DNA of 12,195 nt from an uncultured Treponema sp. (GCA_937923945.1 CALDWC010000190.1:1-12195), one strand, 5' to 3'; shown: positions 1-6,450, numbered from the stretch's first letter. A program made the numbers and translations. The notes: generated by a model from the sequence alone, not told the origin.

Positions 1-825
1 CTTATGCTGACCAACCCCAAAACAGTTGGATTGTTTGATAAGAATATCCTGGAGATAACAAGGATTGTCCATGAGGCAGGCGGGCTGTGTTACTATGACG
101 GCGCGAACCTGAATGCGGTCATGGGAATCGTGCGCCCGGGAGACATGGGCTTTGACGTGGTACACCTGAACCTGCACAAGACATTTTCCACGCCTCATGG
201 CGGCGGCGGACCGGGAAGCGGTCCGATCGGCTGTAAAAAGTTTTTAGCTGACTTTTTGCCTTCGCCGATGGTAACCGGAAAATCGGGCGAGTACAAATTT
301 GATTTTAACCGTCCGCTTTCGATCGGACGCGTCCGTTCATTTTATGGAAACTTTTTAGTATACTTGCGTGCCTATGTGTACATTATGACACTCGGTGTCG
401 ACGGCATAAAAGAAAGTTCCGGAGCGGCTGTTTTAAATGCAAACTATCTCAAAGTGCTGCTTCAAAACGACTACCAAGTTGCCTACGACCGCACCTGCAT
501 GCACGAATTTGTTTTAACGCTTTCTGAGCTAAAAGATAAAACGGGAGTTTCCGCATTGGATATCGCAAAGGGACTGGTTGATTTAAAAATTCATCCGCCT
601 ACAATGTATTTCCCGCTCATCGTGCATGAAGCTTTGATGTTTGAACCGACGGAAACGGAAAGCAAAGCGACCCTTGAAATGGTTGCCGATGCGATGATCA
701 ACTTGAAAAAGCTGGCTGAAACGGAACCGGATAAACTGAAAGAAGCTCCGCATAACACGATAGTCGGTCGCATTGATGAGACAAGGGCTGCCCGCGAACC
801 GATTTTACGCTATCGGAAACAGTAA
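1..825 (+). CDS. gcvPB: Glycine dehydrogenase (decarboxylating) subunit 2, P-protein beta chain, 5'-truncated by window edge
   Basis: This is the PLP-binding half of the two-subunit P-protein of the glycine cleavage system, which decarboxylates glycine and passes the aminomethyl group to the lipoyl H-protein in the cytosol. The reading frame is open at base 1 (a Leu codon before the first visible Met), so the N-terminal part of the protein lies outside the window; about 274 residues are seen. The PLP-lysine region is clear: HLNLHKTFSTPHGGGGPGSG, with the Schiff-base lysine near visible residue 60 and the glycine-rich stretch after it. Upstream, YYDGANLNAVMG and the aspartate before it fit the cofactor pocket. 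The C-terminal half carries the small-domain sequence HPPTMYFPLIVHEALMFEPTETESK, with the ending expected for the family. It is followed by a GC-rich hairpin and converges on nrdD. Other gcv genes would be expected to the left. The family assignment is firm. Confidence 0.95.
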   Translation, partial: LMLTNPKTVGLFDKNILEITRIVHEAGGLCYYDGANLNAVMGIVRPGDMGFDVVHLNLHKTFSTPHGGGGPGSGPIGCKKFLADFLPSPMVTGKSGEYKFDFNRPLSIGRVRSFYGNFLVYLRAYVYIMTLGVDGIKESSGAAVLNANYLKVLLQNDYQVAYDRTCMHEFVLTLSELKDKTGVSALDIAKGLVDLKIHPPTMYFPLIVHEALMFEPTETESKATLEMVADAMINLKKLAETEPDKLKEAPHNTIVGRIDETRAAREPILRYRKQ

Positions 826-838
826 CGACTTTTTCTCT

Positions 839-866
839 ACTCGGACTGCGGTGAAGCAGTCCGAGT
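839..866. terminator. GC-rich hairpin between convergent gcvPB and nrdD, putative bidirectional terminator
   Basis: A perfect 11-bp stem, ACTCGGACTGC / GCAGTCCGAGT, with a 6-base loop lies 13 bases after the gcvPB stop. Only three T residues follow on the plus strand, and no T-run follows on the minus strand, so the U-tract is weak. Its position between two converging genes suggests a shared terminator. The stem is plainly visible; the function is inferred. Confidence 0.55.
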
Positions 867-968
867 TTGAGATAGCTTACAGCTAAAACAATTTTATATA
901 GGATTTTACAAGAAGCAAGTGTCGGTGAGAAACTGATAGAATGAGTGTAAACCGTACCTGCTTCATTA

Positions 969-985
969 ATACAGATCGTTAAAAC
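969..985 (-). repeat. 17-bp motif at nrdD 3' end, repeated at feoB 3' end
   Basis: ATACAGATCGTTAAAAC at this place matches ATACGGATCGTTAAAAC at 10274-10290 in 16 of 17 positions and in the same orientation. Here it starts one base after the nrdD stop codon; in the other copy it contains the feoB stop codon. It may be a dispersed 3'-flanking element or the edge of a longer repeat. Confidence 0.4.
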
Positions 986-986
986 T

Positions 987-3104
987 TTACCTTTGAGTAG
1001 CCGCGACCGCTTCAGCTCGTTCCGCTTGTAACTCGACAAGCTGCTTTTCGAGGAGCCGTTTTTTTTCTTCTTTGCATTTCGGGCATTCAAAGTGCTCGCC
1101 TTCAATATAGCCGTGAACCGAACAAACCGAAAAAGTCGGCGAAATGGTAAAATACGGGATTTTATAATTTGATGCAACCGCTTTTACCAAGTCGCGGCAC
1201 GCATGCCAATCTTTAATCGCTTCGCCCATAAAAATATGGATAACCGTACCGCCGGTGTATTTCGTCTGTAAACTTTCCTGATGGTCAAGCGCTTCAAACA
1301 CGTCGGCGGTGTAGTCGACCGGCAGCCAGGTCGAGTTTGTGTAAAACGGATCGGCGTCTCCGCTCGTAATAATATCGGGGAACTGCTCTTTGTCGTGACG
1401 AGCTAATCGATACGAGGTACTTTCTGCGGGCGTCGCTTCGAGGTTAAACAAATCTTCCGTTTCTTCTTGATAGTCCGCAAGCCGCTGCCGCATGTGAATG
1501 AGTACCTTTTCGGCAAATTCTTTTCCTTCAGCGGTGGAAATATCTTTTCCTAAAAAGTTCAAACAGCATTCGTTCATCCCGCAAATACCGATAGTTGAAA
1601 AATGGTTATTTAAATTTTGTAAATAGCGTTTGGTATAAGGGAACAAACCTCCTTCCAAAAGCCGGTTAACCACTTTCCGTTTAATAACCAAACTTTGCTT
1701 TGCTAAATCCATCAGCTCATTTAAGCGGGCAAAAAATTCGGCTTCATTTTTTGCGAGGTACCCGATTTGCGGTAGGTTAATCGTAACAACGCCGATGGAA
1801 CCGGTAAATTCATCCGACCCGAAAAGTCCGCCACCGCGTTTTCGCAATTCTCGTTTGTCCAGCTGTAACCGGCAGCACATGGAACGCACATCGCCCGGAT
1901 TCAAATCGGAACTGATAAAGTTTTGAAAGTAGGGCGTACCGTAACGGGCGGTCATTTCAAAAAGGAGGCGTGCGTTTTCACTATCCCAATCAAAATCTCG
2001 CGTGATGTTATAGGTTGGAATCGGGTACTGGAACCCGCGTCCGTTCGCGTCTCCTTCCAGCATCAACTCGATAAAAAGCTTGTTGATAACGTTCATTTCG
2101 GCTTGGCAATCTCCGTACGTGAAATCACGTTCAACACCGCCGACAATCGCTTTTTTGTTCCGCAAATCATCAGGACAGACCCAGTCGAGCGTAACGTTGG
2201 TAAACGGAGCTTGGCTTCCCCAACGGCTCGGTGTATTTACTCCGTATACAAAAGACTGCAAACACTGTTTTACTTCCCGTTCGGTAAGTTTATCGGTTCT
2301 TATAAAAGGTGCAAGGTAAGTATCAAACGAGCTGAAAGCCTGGGCACCTGCCCATTCGTTTTGCATAATGCCGAGAAAGTTAACAATTTGCTGAATGAGC
2401 GTCGAAAGGTGGGCTGCCGGTTTTGACGTAATTTTATCGGGAACACCGCCTAAACCTTCTGCAATCAGCTGGCGGATTGACCAACCGGCGCAGTAGCCGG
2501 AAAACATCGAAAGGTCGTGAATGTGAAAAGCAGCCGTTCGATGTGCATTTGCGATCTCCGGTGTGTAAATATTTTTTAACCAATAATTTGCCGTAATTGA
2601 ACCGGAATTGTGAAGGATCAAACCGCCGAGTGAAAAATTCACATTGGCATTTTCTTTGACTCGCCAGTCGCTCTGGCTCAAATATCCGTCCATTGTTTTG
2701 TTAATATCGAGCATCAAGTTTTTTGCATTCCGTATGGCTTCGCGGTTCGCGCGATATAAAATATAGGCTTTTGCGAGTTCCGCTTCGTTTTTTTCAATCA
2801 AGACATTTTCAACAATATCTTGAATTTCTTCAATCGCCGGAATCGAATGAGCGTGCCGCGTTTTCATCAAGGCTGCTAACTTTTCTTCAACGCAGGCAGT
2901 TAGCTGTTCCGCATGTTCGGGATTGCTTTTTCCCGTGGTTGCGATAATCGCTTTATCAATCGCTTGCGTAATTTTTTTCGGATTGTAGGCTTGAATTGAG
3001 CCGTCCCGCTTTACCACTTGACGAAACAGAGGTTTTATTTCATCCGAATTTAAATTCAAAAAACTTTTCCACTGTGGAAAAACCGCTTCACTTTCTTGCT
3101 GCAT
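987..3104 (-). CDS. nrdD: Anaerobic (class III) ribonucleoside-triphosphate reductase, C-terminus without visible glycyl-radical motif
   Basis: This protein reduces ribonucleotides to deoxyribonucleotides without oxygen. The 705 residues show an ATP-cone at about 28-125 (KRDGSIQAYNPKKITQAIDK), which sets overall activity. The barrel core follows, with NVNFSLGGLILHNSG, FHIHDLSMFSGYCAGWS (Cys205) and GDVRSMCCRL (Cys410/411, the thiyl-radical region). A metal-knuckle region, CSVHGY...CPKC (Cys661, His664, Cys674, Cys677), comes near the end. The start is supported by TAAAGGAG five bases upstream. After the knuckle the protein has a charged, coiled-coil-like tail (KEEKKRLLEKQLVELQAERA) and then stops at a TAA. 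The RVxGY-type glycyl-radical segment that normally follows the knuckle is absent from this frame and from the other two minus frames down to about base 830. The activase gene nrdG is not in the window. It lies 116 bp downstream of nrdR and is probably co-transcribed with it. Family certain; activity as encoded uncertain. Confidence 0.93.
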   Translation of the reverse strand: MQQESEAVFPQWKSFLNLNSDEIKPLFRQVVKRDGSIQAYNPKKITQAIDKAIIATTGKSNPEHAEQLTACVEEKLAALMKTRHAHSIPAIEEIQDIVENVLIEKNEAELAKAYILYRANREAIRNAKNLMLDINKTMDGYLSQSDWRVKENANVNFSLGGLILHNSGSITANYWLKNIYTPEIANAHRTAAFHIHDLSMFSGYCAGWSIRQLIAEGLGGVPDKITSKPAAHLSTLIQQIVNFLGIMQNEWAGAQAFSSFDTYLAPFIRTDKLTEREVKQCLQSFVYGVNTPSRWGSQAPFTNVTLDWVCPDDLRNKKAIVGGVERDFTYGDCQAEMNVINKLFIELMLEGDANGRGFQYPIPTYNITRDFDWDSENARLLFEMTARYGTPYFQNFISSDLNPGDVRSMCCRLQLDKRELRKRGGGLFGSDEFTGSIGVVTINLPQIGYLAKNEAEFFARLNELMDLAKQSLVIKRKVVNRLLEGGLFPYTKRYLQNLNNHFSTIGICGMNECCLNFLGKDISTAEGKEFAEKVLIHMRQRLADYQEETEDLFNLEATPAESTSYRLARHDKEQFPDIITSGDADPFYTNSTWLPVDYTADVFEALDHQESLQTKYTGGTVIHIFMGEAIKDWHACRDLVKAVASNYKIPYFTISPTFSVCSVHGYIEGEHFECPKCKEEKKRLLEKQLVELQAERAEAVAATQR

Positions 3105-3122
3105 AAAAACTCCTTTAGGGTG

Positions 3123-3158
3123 GGCACTGATTAATTCTCGATTGAATTAATCAGTGCC
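3123..3158. repeat. 15-bp perfect inverted repeat in the nrdR-nrdD gap
   Basis: The arms 3123-3137 and 3144-3158 (GGCACTGATTAATTC and its complement) pair perfectly around a 6-base loop. The hairpin lies 18 bases upstream of the nrdD start codon, next to its ribosome binding site, and no T-run follows on the minus strand, so it is a poor terminator. It could tune nrdD expression or protect processed mRNA. The arm core CTGATTAA also occurs in the 16-mer at 3205-3220, which suggests both belong to one element of about 98 bp. Confidence 0.75.
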
Positions 3159-3204
3159 TCCCTTTAAAATCTGTTGTTTTAAAAATGTTCAGAATCTACT
3201 ATAC

Positions 3205-3220
3205 TTTAATCAGCGTTTCC
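3205..3220 (-). repeat. 16-bp dispersed repeat GGAAACGCTGATTAAA, copy 1
   Basis: Read on the minus strand, this exact 16-mer begins immediately after the nrdR stop codon. A second exact copy is on the plus strand at 6195-6210. Its core CTGATTAA reappears in the hairpin at 3123-3158. An exact 16-base match twice in 12 kb is unlikely by chance, so a repeat family is inferred. Confidence 0.5.
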
Positions 3221-3691
3221 TTAACTTTTTTGATTATTCGTTTTATTCATTTTTTTTACTTCTTGTATAAATTCATCCATATCACTGAATTTTTTGTACA
3301 CGGATGCAAAGCGGACGTAGGCGACCTTGTCCAATTTCAAAAGAGAAGCCAGCGCCAACTCGCCGAGCATCGAACTTTTAACTTCGTCGTTCACCGCCAA
3401 CAGCATCGCCTGATCCTCGATTTCGTCCAGCAGGTTTTCAACTGTATTCGTTGCAATGGGGCGTTTTTCAAGCGAACGTTTGATACCCCGTTCGATTTTT
3501 TTAATGTCAAAAGGCTCGCGTCTGCCGTCCGATTTTACTACCATCAATTTTTTCACTTCGACGCGTTCGTAGCTCGTAAACCGATAGCCGCAAACCAAAC
3601 ACTCGCGCCTTCGGCGGATGCAATCGCCGCCTGCAAGGCTCCGCGATTCAATCACTTTATCGTTATTTTCATGACAATGGGGACACCGCAT
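3221..3691 (-). CDS. nrdR: Transcriptional repressor NrdR
   Basis: NrdR is a nucleotide-sensing repressor of ribonucleotide reductase genes. It binds pairs of NrdR boxes when its ATP-cone is loaded with dATP plus ATP. The 156 residues match the usual family length. The N-terminal zinc ribbon has Cys3 and Cys6 (MRCPHC) and Cys31 and Cys34 (CLVCGYRFTSYERVE), with the basic CIRRRREC stretch for DNA contact. The ATP-cone begins at KSDGRREPFDIKKIERGIKRSLEKRP and runs to about residue 140 (ASVYKKF). The ATG is preceded by GAGAGG at suitable spacing. The gene is first in a minus-strand unit with nrdD, and its own promoter carries two NrdR boxes, so autorepression is expected. The tail is lysine- and asparagine-rich and unremarkable. 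Confidence 0.97.
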   Translation of the reverse strand: MRCPHCHENNDKVIESRSLAGGDCIRRRRECLVCGYRFTSYERVEVKKLMVVKSDGRREPFDIKKIERGIKRSLEKRPIATNTVENLLDEIEDQAMLLAVNDEVKSSMLGELALASLLKLDKVAYVRFASVYKKFSDMDEFIQEVKKMNKTNNQKS

Positions 3692-3738
3692 TTACACCTC
3701 TCAGGAGCCGCTGACATAGCAACCTTTAGTTACGCCTG

Positions 3739-3754
3739 CCGCTACATTTAGCGT
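3739..3754. promoter_or_regulatory. NrdR box 2 (weaker) downstream of the nrdR transcription start region
   Basis: CCGCTACATTTAGCGT matches the strong box at 3781-3796 in 12 of 16 positions and keeps the CTA...TAG dyad. Start-to-start spacing is 42 bp, about four helical turns, so both boxes face the same side of the DNA. It falls just downstream of the -10 element, roughly in the first transcribed bases. Paired boxes at whole-turn spacing are typical of NrdR control. Confidence 0.65.
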
Positions 3755-3772
3755 ACTTTTAACTATTGAGGT

Positions 3773-3801
3773 AGTATATCACACTATATTTAGTGTGTCA
3801 A
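3773..3801 (-). promoter_or_regulatory. Sigma-70-type promoter of nrdR-nrdD
   Basis: On the minus strand, TTGACA (3796-3801) and TATACT (3773-3778) are separated by exactly 17 bp. The -35 is perfect and the -10 has five of six consensus bases. The start of nrdR lies about 80 bp downstream. The strong NrdR box fills the spacer, so repressor binding would block RNA polymerase. Confidence 0.85.
3781..3796. promoter_or_regulatory. NrdR box 1 (strong)
   Basis: ACACTATATTTAGTGT closely fits the known NrdR-box consensus ACACWATATATWGTGT, with a near-perfect dyad. It lies between the -35 and -10 elements of the nrdR promoter, sharing one base with the -35. Confidence 0.88.
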
Positions 3802-4021
3802 GGGGAAAAAGAATTTTTACGGAAATTTATAAAAAACTGTTTCTTTTTTATATTTTCTATTTCTCCATGAAGTACCTTGGTAATTTCATAAATATAGTGC
3901 GTAATATTTATTTTGATATCGGTTGCAGGAAAAAGATAAAAAAGTTTTAACTTTGCTATTTTTATCAAAAACGCAAAACGCACACTTGAATAAATACTGA
4001 TAAATTGCTACTTTCATCTGT
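3802..4021. other. A+T-rich divergent intergenic region upstream of recQ
   Basis: These 220 bp separate the divergent nrdR promoter from recQ. No gene is visible. A weak promoter candidate for recQ on the plus strand is TTGATA (3913-3918), a 16-bp spacer and GATAAA (3935-3940). No clear Shine-Dalgarno sequence precedes the recQ ATG. The short open frames here have no recognisable protein features. Confidence 0.4.
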
Positions 4022-5578
4022 ATGCAAAAAGTCTTTCAAGTGCTCCATGATGTGTTCGGATATGCGGAATTTCGGGCGGGACAGCAAAACTTGGTGTTTG
4101 AAATTTTGTCGGGGCATGATGTGCTCGGAGTGCTGCCGACCGGAGGCGGCAAGTCGCTTTGTTATCAGTTGCCGGCATTGTTGCTCGACGGCGTAACGCT
4201 CGTGATTTCGCCGCTCATTGCTTTGATGAAAGATCAAGTTGACACGCTCAAAGCTTTGCATGTTCCCGCTGAGATTTTAAATACTTCCGTTTCGTTTGAC
4301 GAGTCGCGCTTGATTTACCAAAGCGTCTTTCAAAAACAAACGAAACTTTTATATATCGCGCCGGAGCGGCTCAAAAACGAATATTTTATCGCGCAGGCAG
4401 TGCACTGGAATATTGCAATGATTGCCGTCGATGAAGCGCACTGCGTTTCGTCGTGGGGGCATGATTTTAGGCCAAGCTATAAAAAAATAAAAGACTTTGT
4501 TTCAAAGCTTGGCACTTGTCCGGTTCTTGCGGCGTTTACCGCGACGGCGACAAAACAAACGCAGCAGGATATTATTAAACAGCTCGCGCTGAAAAATCCT
4601 TTTGTGCAAATCAATTCATTCGACCGAAAAAATATTTTTTTCAAAACCATTTCGCCTTATTCAAAGCAGCAATTTTTACTGAACGAATTGCAGCATGAAA
4701 TTCCCGCAATCGTGTACTGTAATACGAGAAAAACCGTCGATAAAGTTTTTGATCTTTTACAAAAAAATAAATTACCGTGTGAAAAATATCATGCGGGTTT
4801 AAGTTTTGAAGAACGAAAGTCCGCACAAGAACATTTTCTTGAAAATAAATCTTCGATTATTATTGCAACGAATGCGTTCGGAATGGGTATTGACAAAAAA
4901 GATGTGCGGACGGTGCTGCATTATAATATGCCGAAAAATATGGAAAGCTATTATCAGGAAGCGGGGCGGGCAGGGCGGGACGGACTTCCGTCGCGGGCGA
5001 TTTTGCTGTATTCAAAAAAAGACTTTGCCGTTGCCCGCTATCTAATCCGCGACAGTAAAGAACCGCTCGTGTACGAAAAACTGCAGCGGATGATTGACTA
5101 CTGCGAAAGCGGTTCGTGCTTGCGAAAAAAGATTTTGCATTACTTCGGCGAAAAAAGCGAAAGCGCGTTGTGCGGAAACTGTTCGGTTTGCTGCAACTCG
5201 GAACATGCGGAAGAGGATTCGCCTGAAGCTCGTCGTGAAGAAATGCACGTTGATAAAACGATTGAAGCGCAAAAAATTCTTTCGTGCATTTACCGTGTGA
5301 AACAAAATTTCGGCGCCGGTATGATTGTCGCTATTTTACGGGAAAGCAAAAGCGAAAAATTGCTCGCTAAAAATTTTCATCGGCTTTCAACATACGGCAT
5401 TATGAAAGAGTACTCTGAAAAAGAAATACGCCAGATGATTTCGGAATTGCTGTACCAAAATTTTTTAATGCGCGGCGAATATCACACTTTAAAAATTACA
5501 CCCCTGGGAATGCAACTTTTAAAAAGTGAAGTTCGTTTCAGTATGATTGACAAAAGTGAAAAGAAAAAACAAAAGTGA
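4022..5578 (+). CDS. recQ: ATP-dependent DNA helicase RecQ (no HRDC domain)
   Basis: RecQ is a 3'-5' superfamily 2 DNA helicase acting in recombination and fork repair. The 518 residues show the motif order of the family: FGYAEFRAGQ (motif 0, residues 12-21), PTGGGKSLCYQ (Walker A, 39-49), VDEAHCVSSWGHDFRP (Walker B and aromatic loop, 136-151), TATATKQ (173-179), YHAGLSFEER (256-265), and GMGIDKKDV with YYQEAGRAGRDG (motifs V/VI, to 321). The RecQ zinc site uses Cys366, Cys384, Cys387 and Cys390. A winged-helix RQC domain follows to about residue 505. There is no HRDC domain, so it is shorter than the E. coli enzyme. The start codon has no good Shine-Dalgarno; it was chosen because the N-terminus then fits the family, and an in-frame stop lies at 4001. 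The 3' end overlaps a helix-turn-helix gene in the -1 frame. Confidence 0.95.
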   Translation: MQKVFQVLHDVFGYAEFRAGQQNLVFEILSGHDVLGVLPTGGGKSLCYQLPALLLDGVTLVISPLIALMKDQVDTLKALHVPAEILNTSVSFDESRLIYQSVFQKQTKLLYIAPERLKNEYFIAQAVHWNIAMIAVDEAHCVSSWGHDFRPSYKKIKDFVSKLGTCPVLAAFTATATKQTQQDIIKQLALKNPFVQINSFDRKNIFFKTISPYSKQQFLLNELQHEIPAIVYCNTRKTVDKVFDLLQKNKLPCEKYHAGLSFEERKSAQEHFLENKSSIIIATNAFGMGIDKKDVRTVLHYNMPKNMESYYQEAGRAGRDGLPSRAILLYSKKDFAVARYLIRDSKEPLVYEKLQRMIDYCESGSCLRKKILHYFGEKSESALCGNCSVCCNSEHAEEDSPEARREEMHVDKTIEAQKILSCIYRVKQNFGAGMIVAILRESKSEKLLAKNFHRLSTYGIMKEYSEKEIRQMISELLYQNFLMRGEYHTLKITPLGMQLLKSEVRFSMIDKSEKKKQK

Positions 5579-5883
5579 TAAAAAGCGCTTCACATCGTAT
5601 AACCTTGGAATTATACAACGAAGGAAAAACTATCGCGGAAATTGCACGGCTTCGATCGCTGACGGTCGGCACAGTACTTGATCACCTGCGTCAATGCGTC
5701 GCCGAACATACATTAACGGCAGTGCGAAACGAACTCGACAGCGAAACCTTGAGCGCAATCAAAGGCGCGGTTGACAAAGTCGGATCATCGCGTTTGAAAG
5801 CGATTAAAGCGGAAGTCGGCGACCATGTTTCATACGCGGCAATTCGGCTCGCATTGCTGGTGCTGCAATGCGGGAAGGACTAA
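5575..5883 (+). CDS. Stand-alone helix-turn-helix protein, equivalent to the RecQ C-terminal HTH_40-type domain
   Basis: The 102-residue product starts SASHRITLELYNEGKTIAEI and continues ARLRSLTVGTVLDHL. That is the sequence style of the HTH domain (Pfam HTH_40) often fused to the C-terminus of RecQ helicases. Here it begins at a GTG whose last two bases belong to the recQ TGA stop (GTGA overlap), in the -1 frame relative to recQ. The ribosome binding site is poor (A-rich, only AAAAGA), so translation probably depends on recQ, through reinitiation or through -1 slippage on the A6 run at 5564-5569. Slippage would give a RecQ-HTH fusion. The second half (about residues 45-102) is compact and has no motif I recognise. 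It may act as a DNA-binding module working with RecQ. The HTH match is good; function alone is unknown. Confidence 0.75.
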   Translation: MIKSASHRITLELYNEGKTIAEIARLRSLTVGTVLDHLRQCVAEHTLTAVRNELDSETLSAIKGAVDKVGSSRLKAIKAEVGDHVSYAAIRLALLVLQCGKD

Positions 5884-5990
5884 GTAGGAGACGGGAGAGA
5901 ATAATTTGCAGGCAATGCTGTTTGACCATGCCTGTGGTGTTAGTATTTAACGCCCAGTATGTTATCCGATACATTCTCAAATGTGAAGCG

Positions 5991-6197
5991 CTATAAAACG
6001 GCAGTATTACCGGCTATACACTGACACTTTAAGGCGCTATATAGTGGCAGTTTAATGTACTATAAAGCGACAGTGTAAAGTACTATAAAGCGGCTCTATT
6101 ACCGGCTATACACTGACACTTTAAGGCGCTATACAGAGGCAGTTTAAAGTACTATAAAGCGACACGGTGAAGTACTATAAAGAGCCTCTTTTATGGA
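5991..6197. repeat. Tandem array, nine 23-bp units, with a 92-bp higher-order period
   Basis: CTATA recurs at 5991, 6014, 6037, 6060, 6083, 6106, 6129, 6152 and 6175, always exactly 23 bp apart. The approximate unit is CTATAAAGCGGCAGTTTA plus five variable bases. Units 1-4 closely match units 5-8 in order, so 92 bp (4 x 23) has been duplicated: the stretch from 6005 is repeated from 6097 with few changes. There are no unique spacers and no long conserved repeat, so it is not a CRISPR array. It looks like a minisatellite that grew by unequal exchange. Confidence 0.92.
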
Positions 6198-6210
6198 AAC
6201 GCTGATTAAA
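6195..6210 (+). repeat. 16-bp dispersed repeat GGAAACGCTGATTAAA, copy 2
   Basis: Exact copy of the 16-mer found just after nrdR (3205-3220, opposite strand). It overlaps the last bases of the 23-bp array. Unlike copy 1, no partner CTGATTAA hairpin is found nearby. Confidence 0.5.
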
Positions 6211-6231
6211 GGCTTGACGCCGTTTACCGGC

Positions 6232-6286
6232 AACTTTGCAAAGCAAAGTTTTTTTGCAAAAGCAAAGTTTTTTGCAGAAGCAAAGT
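6232..6286 (+). repeat. GCAAAG short tandem repeat with terminator-like hairpin
   Basis: GCAAAG occurs at 6243, 6262 and 6280, each of the first two followed by a run of six or seven T. The first copy forms a perfect 8-bp stem (AACTTTGC / GCAAAGTT, loop AAA, 6232-6250) that runs straight into seven T (6249-6255), the layout of an intrinsic terminator on the plus strand. It may end recQ-HTH transcription, although it lies about 350 bp downstream of that gene. Confidence 0.6.
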
Positions 6287-6385
6287 ATCTCCATCATTGT
6301 TTCTCAATGAGTATCTGAAGATTTTAAAGGCGGGCAGTTAACAGAGTCTGCTCCTTACGCAAGTGGTATTTTACTAACGGTAGCT

Positions 6386-6450
6386 GGCTCAAAATTACGG
6401 CTGTCTTTCAAAAAATTCGCTTTTGAAAAACACCTGTATTTTCACGAGCC
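6386..6450. repeat. Long imperfect inverted repeat (MITE-like or structured RNA)
   Basis: GGCTC (6386-6390) pairs with GAGCC (6446-6450). Inside, the partly matching segments AAAATTACGG and TGTATTTTCA and a perfect inner stem TTTCAAAA / TTTTGAAA (6406-6413, 6421-6428) continue the fold. The inner segment GGCTGTCTTTCAAAA resembles GGCTGTCTTATAAAA of the hairpin at 6913-6951, which suggests a shared repeat family. It ends 42 bases past the stop of the minus-strand secreted-protein gene. Confidence 0.5.

Noticed and set aside
987..989. nrdD stop codon as a selenocysteine codon allowing a longer protein
   Set aside because: The stop is TAA, not TGA, and the frame beyond it meets further stops at once.
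698..1177. Minus-strand frame of 159 codons spanning the gcvPB and nrdD ends, tested as a frameshifted NrdD C-terminus
   Set aside because: It contains no RVxGY-type motif or other NrdD tail sequence, and the last part is antisense to gcvPB.
1923..2426. Open plus-strand frame of 167 codons opposite nrdD
   Set aside because: It lies wholly within the well-conserved nrdD core and shows no protein motif of its own.
3185..3751. Open plus-strand frame of 188 codons opposite nrdR
   Set aside because: It is the antisense shadow of a firmly identified nrdR; the product is Phe- and His-rich in a way typical of reversed coding DNA, and there is no ribosome binding site.
3798..3983. Minus-strand frame of 61 codons in the nrdR-recQ gap
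   Set aside because: Very A+T-rich, Ile/Lys/Phe-dominated, no ribosome binding site, and it overlaps the nrdR promoter.
5991..6197. CRISPR array
   Set aside because: The 23-bp units follow each other without unique spacers, the units vary along much of their length, and no cas-like gene is nearby.
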